The notes: a model not told the origin generated them from the sequence alone. A stretch of 5,500 bases of DNA from an uncultured Sphingomonadales bacterium (GCA_903893935.1 CAITOD010000301.1:1-5500); one strand, 5' to 3'; shown: positions 1 to 5,500, counted from the stretch's first letter. Numbers and translations: made by a program.

Positions 1-291
<291 letters not shown>

Positions 292-325
292 TTACGCGCA
301 TTTCTCCTGCGCACCATCACCAAAA

Positions 326-354
326 ACGATAACCGGCAGGCCTTGGTGGGTCAA
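326..354 (-). promoter_or_regulatory. Candidate sigma-70 promoter for the Tmm-like gene
   Basis: Reading leftward, TTGACC (349..354, five of six matches to the -35 consensus) is followed after exactly 17 nt by TATCGT (326..331, four of six matches to the -10 consensus). The predicted start of transcription near 319 would give a leader of about 50 nt before the ATG at 267. An AT-rich palindrome lies just upstream. It is the best promoter-like match in the 129-bp gap, but it is only a consensus match. Confidence 0.5.
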
Positions 355-365
355 CTGCGGGGAAA

Positions 366-389
366 AATAATTTCGTACAAAGAATTATT
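366..389. promoter_or_regulatory. AT-rich palindrome, candidate operator upstream of the Tmm-like gene
   Basis: AATAATT (366..372) and its exact reverse complement AATTATT (383..389) flank a 10-nt centre TCGTACAAAG. The AT-richness stands out in a GC-rich window. It lies 11 bp upstream of the candidate -35 box, around -58 from the predicted transcription start, so it could bind an activator or serve as an upstream element. The centre contains TTTCGTACAAAG (371..382), which resembles a site in the divergent control region. The adjacent XRE-cupin protein is the natural candidate to bind it; that is inference. Confidence 0.45.
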
Positions 390-396
390 CGGTCGC

Positions 397-1068
397 TCAG
401 CTCTCGCTGTTGCCCGCGCGTGGATAGACAATGATCGACAGATAGCGGATCACGCCCGGGCCCATCGTTTCGGGCCCGTGCTGCGCCTGGCTGTCGAACA
501 GCAGCGTGTCGCCGGGCTTGAGATCGTATGTCCGATCGCCGTGGCGATAGCTGAGTTCGCCTTCGAGCATGTAGATCAGTTCGGTCCCGCTGTGCGAAAA
601 GCTGGTATACGACAAAGCGTCGGCCGACAGTGTGATCAGATAGGGCTCGATCACCTGGTCGCCGCTCAGCAAATGGCCGAGCAACTGGTAGATATGCCCG
701 GCTTTGGTGCCGCGCCGTTCGATCTTGACGCCCTGGCCGGCGGCGACGAACGAGCAATCCTGCCGGTCTTCGACCAGCGCAAACAACGCGGTGATCGGCA
801 CATTGAGGGCTTGCGCAAGCGAGTGCACCGACGTCAGCGAGGGCGAGATCTGCCCGTTTTCGATCTTCGACAGCATGCCGGTGGAAAGCCCCGCCGCGGC
901 GCTGAGATCGGCCACCGACAAATCCTGCTGCCGCCGCAATTGCCGCACGCGCAACCCCAGCGCTTTTTCCAGCGCGCGCGGATCGTTGCGTGGCGCGCCC
1001 GATCCGGTGGGAAACGGGTCGGCGGAAACGCTATCGTCGGTCTGCGCGGCAGAGTTGCGATGTGCCAT
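397..1068 (-). CDS. XRE-family transcriptional regulator with C-terminal cupin domain
   Basis: The 223-residue protein has a disordered N-terminus (1-30), a helix-turn-helix of the XRE/Cro type (about 36-92; the recognition region reads LSTGMLSKIENGQISPSLTS) and a C-terminal cupin barrel (about 143-215) with FSHSGTELIYMLEGELSYRH and LKPGDTLLFDSQAQH. H159, E163 and H197 sit where cupins often bind metal, so a metal or small-ligand pocket is plausible. This architecture is typical of local regulators of amine, polyamine and amino acid catabolism, with DNA binding controlled by a metabolite in the cupin. The open frame extends up to 1167, but that extra part is translated from the GC-rich repeat; the ATG at 1068 follows a strong GGGAGGA ribosome site and is the better start. 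The gene sits between the N-demethylase operon and the Tmm-like gene, all leftward, which suggests it controls one or both. Ligand unknown. Confidence 0.88.
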   Translation of the reverse strand: MAHRNSAAQTDDSVSADPFPTGSGAPRNDPRALEKALGLRVRQLRRQQDLSVADLSAAAGLSTGMLSKIENGQISPSLTSVHSLAQALNVPITALFALVEDRQDCSFVAAGQGVKIERRGTKAGHIYQLLGHLLSGDQVIEPYLITLSADALSYTSFSHSGTELIYMLEGELSYRHGDRTYDLKPGDTLLFDSQAQHGPETMGPGVIRYLSIIVYPRAGNSES

Positions 1069-1072
1069 CAAG

Positions 1073-1079
1073 TCCTCCC
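1073..1079 (-). promoter_or_regulatory. Ribosome binding site that fixes the XRE-cupin start
   Basis: GGGAGGA lies 4 nt before the ATG at 1068. It supports that start over the longer frame opening at 1167, whose first 33 codons would be read through the palindromic repeat. Confidence 0.7.
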
Positions 1080-1096
1080 GATGGGCCAAGTCAAAG

Positions 1097-1195
1097 CCCC
1101 TCCCCTTCAGGGGAGGGGTTGGGGTGGGGGCTATCCCCAAGCGGCGAGCTGTCCGGAGAGCCCCCACCCCCGGCCCCTCCCCTGAAGGGGAGGGG
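1097..1195. repeat. Inverted pair of GC-rich palindromic repeats filling the gap between heme subunit and regulator
   Basis: Copy 1 (1097..1130) contains the perfect palindrome CCCCTCCCCT (1097..1106), TC, AGGGGAGGGG (1109..1118), followed by a TTGGGGTGGGGG tail. Copy 2 (1161..1195) is the same unit in opposite orientation: CCCCCACCCCC-GG, then CCCCTCCCCT (1174..1183), GA, AGGGGAGGGG (1186..1195). The two copies can pair as one long stem of about 34 bp around a 30-nt loop (1131..1160), or each can fold as its own 10-bp hairpin. It resembles REP/BIME-like extragenic repeats, and I recall this unit as common in sphingomonad and Caulobacter-like genomes. It begins 5 bp past the heme-subunit stop, so it could stabilise the 3' end of the dmm mRNA or attenuate read-through into the regulator. 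There is no U-run, so a classical intrinsic terminator is unlikely. Confidence 0.85.
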
Positions 1196-1200
1196 AGCAG

Positions 1201-2265
1201 TTACATTTCGCGCAGCGCGTCCACATCCGGCGCTATGCCGGGGGAGGTCGGTGCGCCGTCATCGAATTGCGCCAGATGGTTCACGAGCACATCGTGGTAC
1301 CGCGTGATGCCCTTGTAGCCCACCACTTCGGGATGGAGGTCGCGCATCACCCGGTGCAGGCGGCGCCCCCATTTGGGCACGCGGGTCAGATCGGCGAGAT
1401 TTGCGAGATAGGCGCGGATGCCGAACAGCAGCGCGTTCGATCGCGGCAGGCGGTAGAACGTCTGCAATTCAACGCGCAGAAACAGCCGGTCGGCGATGTT
1501 TTCAGGCGTCAGGCTTGCCCGGTCGGGGCCCCAGATCGGGTAGTTTTCGGGCGACGTGTCGAGCCTGGGGTTGACGGTCAAAGTCCAGTTGAGCCGCCGC
1601 GCGGGATGGCCATAGCGCACGCGCATCAGGTATTGCAGCGCGCGGTCGAACACGCCCGCCTGATGCGCCAGCGGCACCGGGCCGTGCCATTCGTGAAAGG
1701 TCATGCCCACATCGAACGCTAGGCTCCAGTCGGCCTGCGTGGTGGTGATCCCGCCGTCGATATAGAGCGTGCCGTCGCGCTGGTCCTGCAGCGTGAAATC
1801 GCCTTGCGCCTGGCGGGTGATGTATTCGAACGGCGGATATGGCAGCGTGCCGGCATCGCCGAAGCGGAATGTCTGGTGCAGCCCGAGCGGCCGGTTGGTC
1901 CAGGTCCAGTCGAGCCCCTCGCGTTCGAGCGTGAAGTGTTCGGGATAGTCGGCCGCGAGGCTTTCCATGATCAGTTCGAGCGTATCCCACTCGGCCTCGT
2001 GCATGTGCGGCAGCACCAGGCAGCGCCCCGGGTCCTGCGCCAGCGACAAGGCGCGTTCGGCGCATTCGGCGACATAGTGTTCATCGACATCGAACGCCAC
2101 CGCGAACGCGCCCGACGATCCGGGGCGCGTGTGCGGCTCGAGATTGATGCCGTACATGTAGCGGTCTTCGACGAACGGGAAGGGAAAGCGCAAGACCGCC
2201 GCCGCGCTGTTCGAATAGCGGAAATCGCCGCGAAAGGTCTCGTCGGGCTTGAACGCGGTGGCCAT
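1201..2265 (-). CDS. Heme-dependent oxidative N-demethylase (DUF3445) subunit, dimethylamine monooxygenase-like
   Basis: This 354-residue protein matches the DUF3445 / HODM family, whose members bind heme and oxidatively demethylate secondary amines such as dimethylamine to methylamine plus formaldehyde, using electrons from a partner reductase. Family landmarks seen: a PFPFVEDRYMYGI N-terminal segment (28-40), LDWTWTNRPLGLHQTFRF (118-135), ADWSLAFDVGMTFHEWHGPVP (178-198; the family commonly has a W...H.PVP stretch here), RRLNWTL (223-229), and LRVELQTFYRLPRSNALLFG (263-282). Length is in the normal range and no signal peptide is visible, so it is cytosolic. The ATG at 2265 lies 12 bp after the reductase stop; a GAGGA sequence overlapping that stop serves as its ribosome site, so the two are almost certainly co-transcribed. 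Dmm subunit letters are not used consistently in my memory, so no symbol is given. Substrate is inferred; other N-methyl compounds are possible. Confidence 0.88.
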   Translation of the reverse strand: MATAFKPDETFRGDFRYSNSAAAVLRFPFPFVEDRYMYGINLEPHTRPGSSGAFAVAFDVDEHYVAECAERALSLAQDPGRCLVLPHMHEAEWDTLELIMESLAADYPEHFTLEREGLDWTWTNRPLGLHQTFRFGDAGTLPYPPFEYITRQAQGDFTLQDQRDGTLYIDGGITTTQADWSLAFDVGMTFHEWHGPVPLAHQAGVFDRALQYLMRVRYGHPARRLNWTLTVNPRLDTSPENYPIWGPDRASLTPENIADRLFLRVELQTFYRLPRSNALLFGIRAYLANLADLTRVPKWGRRLHRVMRDLHPEVVGYKGITRYHDVLVNHLAQFDDGAPTSPGIAPDVDALREM

Positions 2266-2277
2266 TGTCGAAAGTCC

Positions 2278-3228
2278 TCAGATGTCCAGCACGAGTGTGG
2301 CGCTGCGGCTGCGCGACACACAGGGCATGATGTGGCAGCCCGAGGCGCGCTCGGCCTCGCTCAGAAAATGGTCGCGGTGTTCGGGATCGCCTTCGCTGAG
2401 CGGCAGGATGCACACCCCGCAGGCCCCGCCGCGGCACAGCGACGGCGTGTCGATCCCTGCCGCCTCGATCGCTTCGAGCAAAGTCTGGTCGCCGGCGACC
2501 GCCACATCGATCCCGCTGCGGGCGAGCCGCGCGGTGAACGGCTCGCCGCCGGCGGCGCCGAAATCCTCGCGGTGGACATGGCTTGCAGGCCAGCCGAGTT
2601 CGGCGGCGACGGCAGCAATCCGGTCCATCATCGCGCCGGGGCCGCACGTATAGACATGCGTGCCCAGCGGTTGCGCGGCAAGCAGCGCGGCAATGTCGCA
2701 GGCATCGCGCCCGGCATGGACCTGGATGCGCTCACCCGGGTGCGGCGCGAGCAGTGCGGCAAACACCCCGGCTTCGTCGGCACTGGCGATCTGGTGCAGT
2801 TCGAACGCGGCGCGCGCTTCGCGCAAGTGCGCGACAAACGCCAGCATCGGCGTGATCCCGATCCCGCCCGCGATCAGCAAGTGCTTGCGCGCCTGGCTGT
2901 GCAGCGCGAACAGATTGTGCGGCACGGTCGCCTCGATCGTGTCGCCGGGCTGGAGCCGATCGTGGATATGGTGCGACCCGCCGCGCGAGCGGTCGGTGCG
3001 GCGCACGATCAGCTGATAGCCGCGTTCGGGATCGGCTTCGACCAGCGTGTACGAATTGCGCAACGGCCGCGCGCCTGCGGGCGACGGCAGAGTGAGCGTG
3101 ATATGCGCGCCGGGCGCGGCCGGGGGCAGCCGCGACCCGTCAGCGGCCACCAGGTGCAGTCGGCGCAGGCCGGTTGCGACCAGCGGCGCAGCGGCGACGC
3201 GCAACGAAAGCGTGCGATCGTCCATCAT
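2278..3228 (-). CDS. PDR/VanB-family reductase (FMN, NAD(P)H, C-terminal [2Fe-2S]) of the N-demethylase
   Basis: A 316-residue phthalate-dioxygenase-reductase-type protein. In order: a flavin-binding barrel with RNSYTL (57-62), a nucleotide-binding domain with GGIGITPML (121-129) and CGPGAMM (195-201), and a C-terminal plant-type ferredoxin with C265-x4-C270-x2-C273 and C303 as cluster ligands. All landmarks are intact. It would pass electrons from NAD(P)H through FMN and the iron-sulfur cluster to the heme subunit encoded next door. The frame is open up to 3684, but that upstream part overlaps the DmmA-like gene antiphase. The ATG at 3228 is chosen because it overlaps the upstream TGA as ATGA, a typical translational-coupling junction; a second ATG at 3225 follows directly. 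Which redox partner it serves is inferred from operon position; vanillate-type Rieske oxygenases use the same reductase family, but no Rieske oxygenase is present here. Confidence 0.9.
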   Translation of the reverse strand: MMDDRTLSLRVAAAPLVATGLRRLHLVAADGSRLPPAAPGAHITLTLPSPAGARPLRNSYTLVEADPERGYQLIVRRTDRSRGGSHHIHDRLQPGDTIEATVPHNLFALHSQARKHLLIAGGIGITPMLAFVAHLREARAAFELHQIASADEAGVFAALLAPHPGERIQVHAGRDACDIAALLAAQPLGTHVYTCGPGAMMDRIAAVAAELGWPASHVHREDFGAAGGEPFTARLARSGIDVAVAGDQTLLEAIEAAGIDTPSLCRGGACGVCILPLSEGDPEHRDHFLSEAERASGCHIMPCVSRSRSATLVLDI

Positions 3229-3806
3229 GCGCAAAGGTCCTCGACTTCGGGCAGCTCGCCGGGCGCTTCGGCATCGCACTGCACGCCCATCCAGGTGTTG
3301 TGCATGCGCGAGAAATGGTCGCGCACCGACAGCGTGACGCCGCAGCCGGCGCATGTGACCAGCGTGGTTGTCACTTCGGGATTGATCGTGCGGCAATGCA
3401 CGCAGACCACGCGGCGCACCGGCTGGCCAACCGCGAACAGCTGCATCTCTTCGCGCCCCATGCCCGCTTCGCGACCGACGCGGGCGACATCCCACACAAA
3501 CGGTTCGCTGCCGACCGCATAGAGCCGCAAGCCCATCGTTTCCGCATTCAGCCGATGTCCAAGCAGTGTCAGCAGATGGCTGGCAGAGCGGAACTGGTGG
3601 ACACCGGGGCCACCCAGCGGCTGCGGCAGCACCCGGGCATGGGCGACAACTTCCCAGCGTTCGGGAAAATCCGCCGCCGAGCAAGTTTCGGCAAAGGCAT
3701 GCGGCGCGATCCCGGCATGGTCGGCCACCAGCAAATGCGCCCGCGCGCTGGGAAAGCGCGTGAGCGGGGAATAGCGCGGGCGGCTGGTGAACGATCCGGT
3801 GGTCAT
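3225..3806 (-). CDS. dmmA: DmmA-family small subunit of dimethylamine monooxygenase, C-terminal zinc ribbon
   Basis: A 193-residue protein that I recognise as the DmmA-like family by its C-terminal part: CVHC (135-138) and CAGC (152-155) form a four-cysteine zinc-ribbon or rubredoxin-like knuckle, followed by VRDHFSRMHNTWMGVQCDAE (161-180), a family-typical ending. The N-terminal 120 residues are an alpha/beta region without recognisable catalytic motifs. DmmA is needed for dimethylamine monooxygenase activity in bacteria that oxidise methylated amines; its exact job (electron transfer or assembly) is not known to me. The ATG at 3806 has no clear Shine-Dalgarno. A TTG at 3815 is an alternative start that would add three residues (MHR). 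It is the first gene of the leftward operon and overlaps the reductase by 4 bp. Confidence 0.8.
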   Translation of the reverse strand: MTTGSFTSRPRYSPLTRFPSARAHLLVADHAGIAPHAFAETCSAADFPERWEVVAHARVLPQPLGGPGVHQFRSASHLLTLLGHRLNAETMGLRLYAVGSEPFVWDVARVGREAGMGREEMQLFAVGQPVRRVVCVHCRTINPEVTTTLVTCAGCGVTLSVRDHFSRMHNTWMGVQCDAEAPGELPEVEDLCA

Positions 3807-3857
3807 GCGATGCAAGGCTCTGTGCTAGGAAAACCGAAGGCGCGCCATACGCTGCAC

Positions 3858-3869
3858 CTTCGAGCGAAA
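3858..3869 (-). promoter_or_regulatory. Candidate operator TTTCGCTCGAAG
   Basis: The inner part TTCG-CT-CGAA is a perfect inverted repeat with a 2-nt centre. It agrees at nine of twelve positions with TTTCGTACAAAG inside the palindrome upstream of the Tmm-like gene (371..382). It would lie just downstream of the predicted start of the demethylase operon, a position suited to repression. It is a pattern seen by eye between two sites only. Confidence 0.35.
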
Positions 3870-3879
3870 CGACGCAAAA

Positions 3880-3908
3880 ACTTTCTCAAGAGGAAATAAA
3901 TTTGTCAA
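3880..3908 (-). promoter_or_regulatory. Candidate promoter of the leftward demethylase operon
   Basis: A perfect TTGACA (3903..3908) is followed after 17 nt by GAAAGT (3880..3885), a weak -10 box with three matches to consensus. The implied transcription start near 3873 leaves a leader of about 65 nt before the DmmA-family ATG at 3806. A weak -10 next to a perfect -35 would fit a regulated promoter. Confidence 0.35.
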
Positions 3909-3909
3909 T

Positions 3910-3923
3910 GAGGCAATTACCTC
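3910..3923. promoter_or_regulatory. Imperfect palindrome GAGGcAATTaCCTC
   Basis: Fourteen bases with dyad symmetry broken at a single pair (positions 3914/3919). It abuts the upstream edge of the perfect -35 box of the candidate leftward promoter, a usual site for an activator, and faces the gcvT-like gene on its other side. It differs from the TTTCGnnCrAAG motif, so it may belong to a second regulator or be chance. Confidence 0.3.
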
Positions 3924-4031
3924 CTCGACAGCCAAAGCCCCCCTTGATAACTCCCAAGGCCAAGGCGGATTCCGTCTCAGCAGCCGCCGAGCCAACCCGA
4001 TGAGCGACACGTCAGGCCCCACTCCACCCAC

Positions 4032-4093
4032 CCCGTTCGTCCTGAGCCTGTCGAAGGATGCGCGCGTCCTTCGACAGGCTCAGGACGAACGGG
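4032..4093. repeat. 27-bp perfect-stem hairpin repeat (sphingomonad extragenic type) in the gcvT-like leader
   Basis: Arm 4032..4058 (beginning CCCGTTCGTCCTGAGCCTGT) is the exact reverse complement of arm 4067..4093, with an 8-nt GC-rich loop TGCGCGCG (4059..4066). I recall this unit, built on GTTCGTCCTGAGC-TGTCGAAGGA, as a very abundant dispersed element in sphingomonad genomes, found singly or as inverted pairs between genes. Here it lies 81 bp upstream of the ATG at 4175, so if transcription starts further left the leader RNA would carry a very stable hairpin. No U-run follows the stem, so it does not look like an intrinsic terminator. Confidence 0.9.
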
Positions 4094-4174
4094 TATTTGG
4101 TTTGTTCGGGCAGGGTGCCTGACATGAAGCGTGTTGTCGCCACACCTGCCGACCCCCTGCAAGAGAGGTAATCC

Positions 4175-5308
4175 ATGCCCGATTCCTGGCGTTTTTCCGC
4201 CCTGGCCAGCCGTCACCGTGCGCTCGGTTCCGCGCTTGAAGACTGGAATGGCATGGGCACCGCGTGGAGCTATGCCCACGATGTGCAGGACGATCACACG
4301 ATGATCCGCACGCGCGCCGGGCTGATGGACGTGTCCGGGCTCAAGAAAGTGCATCTGGTCGGCCCGCACGCCAATGGCGTGCTCGATCAGATCACCACCC
4401 GCAATGTCGGCAAAGTCACCCCCGGGCGCTCGGTCTATGCGACGATGCTCAACGACGACGGGCACTTCATCGACGATTGCATTCTCTATCGCATGGGCCC
4501 TGACAGCTGGATGGTGGTCCACGGCACCGGCGCCGGGCACGAAAGCCTGGTTTCGGCGAGCACCGGGCGCAATGTCGCGCTGCTGTTCGACGACGATCTG
4601 CACGACCTGTCGCTGCAAGGGCCGCTGGCGGTCGATTTCCTCGCCGACCACGTGCCGGGCATCCGCGATCTCAAGTATTTCTGCCATATGGGCGCGCGGC
4701 TGTTCGGCGCGCCGGTGCTGATTTCGCGCACCGGCTATACCGGCGAGCGCGGCTATGAAATCTTCTGCCGTTCGGCCGACGCGCCGATGATCTGGGACAC
4801 GATCCTCGACAAAGGCAAAGCCATGGGCATCGGCCCGGCCTGTTTCACCGCGCTCGATCTCTTGCGGGTGGAAAGCTACCTGCTGTTCTATCCCTATGAC
4901 ATGTCGGAATATTTCCCGTTCGCCGATGGCTCGACCGGCGACAGTCTGTGGGAACTGGGGCTCGATTTCACTGTCAGCCCGGGCAAGACCGGCTTTCGCG
5001 GCGCCGATGCGCATTACCGGCTGAAAGGCAAGGAACGCTTCCGCATCTTTGGGGTCGAACTGGCTTCGGACAAAGCCCCCGAAATGGGTGACAAGCTCTC
5101 GGTCGATGGCCGCGACGTGGGCGTGGTGACGATCGGCATGGTTTCGAAGCTGACCGGGCGTTCGCTCGGCATTGCGCGGCTCGACACCGATGTGGCGGTG
5201 GCGGGCACGCCGCTCACGCTGACCGGTGCGCAAGGCACAGTGGCCGCAACCGCGCAGCCGCTGCCGTTCGACGACCCGGAGAAGAAAAAGCGTACTGCGG
5301 TGGGCTGA
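4175..5308 (+). CDS. GcvT-like folate-dependent aminomethyltransferase
   Basis: A 377-residue cytosolic protein of the aminomethyltransferase (GcvT/DmdA/YgfZ-like) superfamily. Visible landmarks: LMDVSGLKKVHLVGP (50-64), MLNDDGHFIDDCILYR (91-106, whose acidic pair D100/D101 falls in the region of the GcvT folate-site aspartate), RTGYTGERGYEIFC (185-198, a hallmark of the family), LDLLRVESYLLFYPYDM (227-243) and a C-terminal barrel from about 285. Family members move a one-carbon group from a methylated amine or sulfonium compound to tetrahydrofolate. Next to an N-demethylase it may capture formaldehyde or demethylate an N-methyl compound itself. It does not look like housekeeping glycine-cleavage T protein, since gcvH and gcvP are not adjacent. 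The ATG at 4175 follows a GAGAGG ribosome site with 6-nt spacing. The permease begins 31 bp after its stop, suggesting a shared transcript. Specific substrate unknown. Confidence 0.85.
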   Translation: MPDSWRFSALASRHRALGSALEDWNGMGTAWSYAHDVQDDHTMIRTRAGLMDVSGLKKVHLVGPHANGVLDQITTRNVGKVTPGRSVYATMLNDDGHFIDDCILYRMGPDSWMVVHGTGAGHESLVSASTGRNVALLFDDDLHDLSLQGPLAVDFLADHVPGIRDLKYFCHMGARLFGAPVLISRTGYTGERGYEIFCRSADAPMIWDTILDKGKAMGIGPACFTALDLLRVESYLLFYPYDMSEYFPFADGSTGDSLWELGLDFTVSPGKTGFRGADAHYRLKGKERFRIFGVELASDKAPEMGDKLSVDGRDVGVVTIGMVSKLTGRSLGIARLDTDVAVAGTPLTLTGAQGTVAATAQPLPFDDPEKKKRTAVG

Positions 5309-5339
5309 AGGGCGACCAGGTGACAGGGCAGATCGGGGC

Positions 5340-5500
5340 ATGACGCAATTGACCAATACCGATGACGATGATCTGAAAGCACTCGGCTATTCGGCGCAGT
5401 TCGAACGCTCGATGTCGCTGTGGGAAAATTTCGCGCTCGGCTTTACCTATCTGTCGCCGGTGGTCGGGGTCTATTCGGTGTTTGCCATCGGCATGCAGGC
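5340..5500 (+). CDS. APC-superfamily amino acid/amine permease, N-terminal part
   Basis: The first 53 codons are present and the gene runs off the right edge. The sequence begins MTQLTNTDDDDLKALGYSAQ, continues FERSMSLWENFALGFTYLSP and enters a hydrophobic first membrane segment (about 30-52: FALGFTYLSPVVGVYSVFAI). The pattern of an acidic cytoplasmic tail, LGY.....R..S.WENFALGF..LSP..G.Y is typical of APC-type permeases for amino acids, GABA or choline-like compounds. The ATG at 5340 is preceded by AGGG at 11 nt, a weak ribosome site. The gene follows the gcvT-like gene by 31 bp, so it probably imports the substrate of the pathway or a related amino acid. Substrate cannot be told from this fragment. 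Confidence 0.75.
   Translation, partial: MTQLTNTDDDDLKALGYSAQFERSMSLWENFALGFTYLSPVVGVYSVFAIGMQ

Larger units (their letters stand above)
3807..4174. other. Divergent control region between the demethylase operon and the gcvT-like operon
   Basis: These 368 bp lie between two divergent starts and contain no convincing gene. From left to right they hold a TTTCGCTCGAAG site (3858..3869, minus strand), a leftward promoter candidate (3880..3908), an imperfect 14-bp palindrome (3910..3923), about 105 bp with nothing recognisable, a 27-bp-stem hairpin repeat (4032..4093), and the leader of the gcvT-like gene with its ribosome site. The section around 3870-3920 is notably AT-rich compared with flanking genes, as expected for promoters. 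No convincing rightward -35/-10 pair was found; TTGATA at 3944..3949 has no good partner. Confidence 0.7.

Noticed and set aside
1069..1167. 33-codon extension of the XRE-cupin regulator
   Set aside because: It is translated from the palindromic repeat, while the ATG at 1068 has a strong ribosome site.
1097..1195. Intrinsic transcription terminator
   Set aside because: The stems are strong, but no T-run follows on either strand, so the structure is better described as an extragenic repeat.
1804..3522. 572-codon open frame on the plus strand
   Set aside because: It lies antisense to the DUF3445, reductase and DmmA-like genes, its translation is rich in R/A/G/H with no family resemblance, and long antisense frames are common in GC-rich genomes.
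3229..3684. N-terminal extension of the reductase frame
   Set aside because: The extra 152 codons overlap the DmmA-like gene in another frame and have no reductase features; the ATGA overlap at 3225..3228 gives a natural start.
4000..4122. 40-codon plus-strand frame starting MSDTSGPTPPTPFVLSLSKD
   Set aside because: Most of it is translated hairpin repeat (the FVLSLSKD...RQAQDER pattern is what this repeat encodes wherever it lies) and it has no ribosome site.
3940..4174. Possible riboswitch (glycine or folate type) in the gcvT-like leader
   Set aside because: Apart from the repeat hairpin I could find no conserved core of a known glycine or tetrahydrofolate riboswitch; a covariance search (Infernal/Rfam) would settle it.
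3977..5356. 459-codon open frame on the minus strand
   Set aside because: It is antisense to the whole gcvT-like gene and runs through the hairpin repeat; composition is that of a shadow frame.

Overview
This window looks like part of a methylated-amine (secondary/tertiary amine) catabolism locus from a GC-rich alphaproteobacterium, most likely a sphingomonad (Novosphingobium/Sphingobium type). The taxonomic guess rests on GC-rich codon use and on two intergenic palindromic repeat families that I associate with sphingomonad genomes: one built on GTTCGTCCTGAGCCTGTCGA and one on CCCCTCCCCT/AGGGGAGGGG. No 16S or other phylogenetic marker is present.

Layout. A leftward (-) block reads, in order of transcription: a small zinc-ribbon protein of the DmmA family (3225..3806), a PDR/VanB-type FMN/[2Fe-2S] reductase (2278..3228, overlapping by 4 bp), a DUF3445 heme-dependent oxidative N-demethylase subunit (1201..2265, 12 bp gap), a 132-bp spacer filled by a large inverted repeat, an XRE-cupin transcriptional regulator (397..1068), and then, behind its own candidate promoter and palindrome, the N-terminal 89 residues of a trimethylamine-monooxygenase-like flavoprotein (1..267, running off the left edge). 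A divergent (+) block carries a GcvT-like folate-dependent aminomethyltransferase (4175..5308) and the first 53 codons of an APC-type amino acid/amine permease (5340..5500, running off the right edge). A 368-bp divergent control region (3807..4174) separates the blocks; it holds a candidate leftward promoter, two small palindromes and a 27-bp perfect-stem hairpin repeat.

How the parts may work together (inference from families). The permease imports an amine or amino acid. The Tmm-like flavoprotein N-oxygenates a tertiary amine. The three-component heme demethylase (reductase, DmmA-like protein, heme subunit) removes a methyl group from a secondary amine as formaldehyde, and the GcvT-like protein passes the one-carbon unit to tetrahydrofolate. 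The XRE-cupin protein probably senses an amine or intermediate. A motif TTTCGnnCrAAG occurs both upstream of the flavoprotein gene and near the candidate promoter of the demethylase operon and is a possible shared operator. The substrate cannot be proved from sequence; dimethylamine/trimethylamine is the leading hypothesis. No tRNA, rRNA, CRISPR or insertion sequence was seen.
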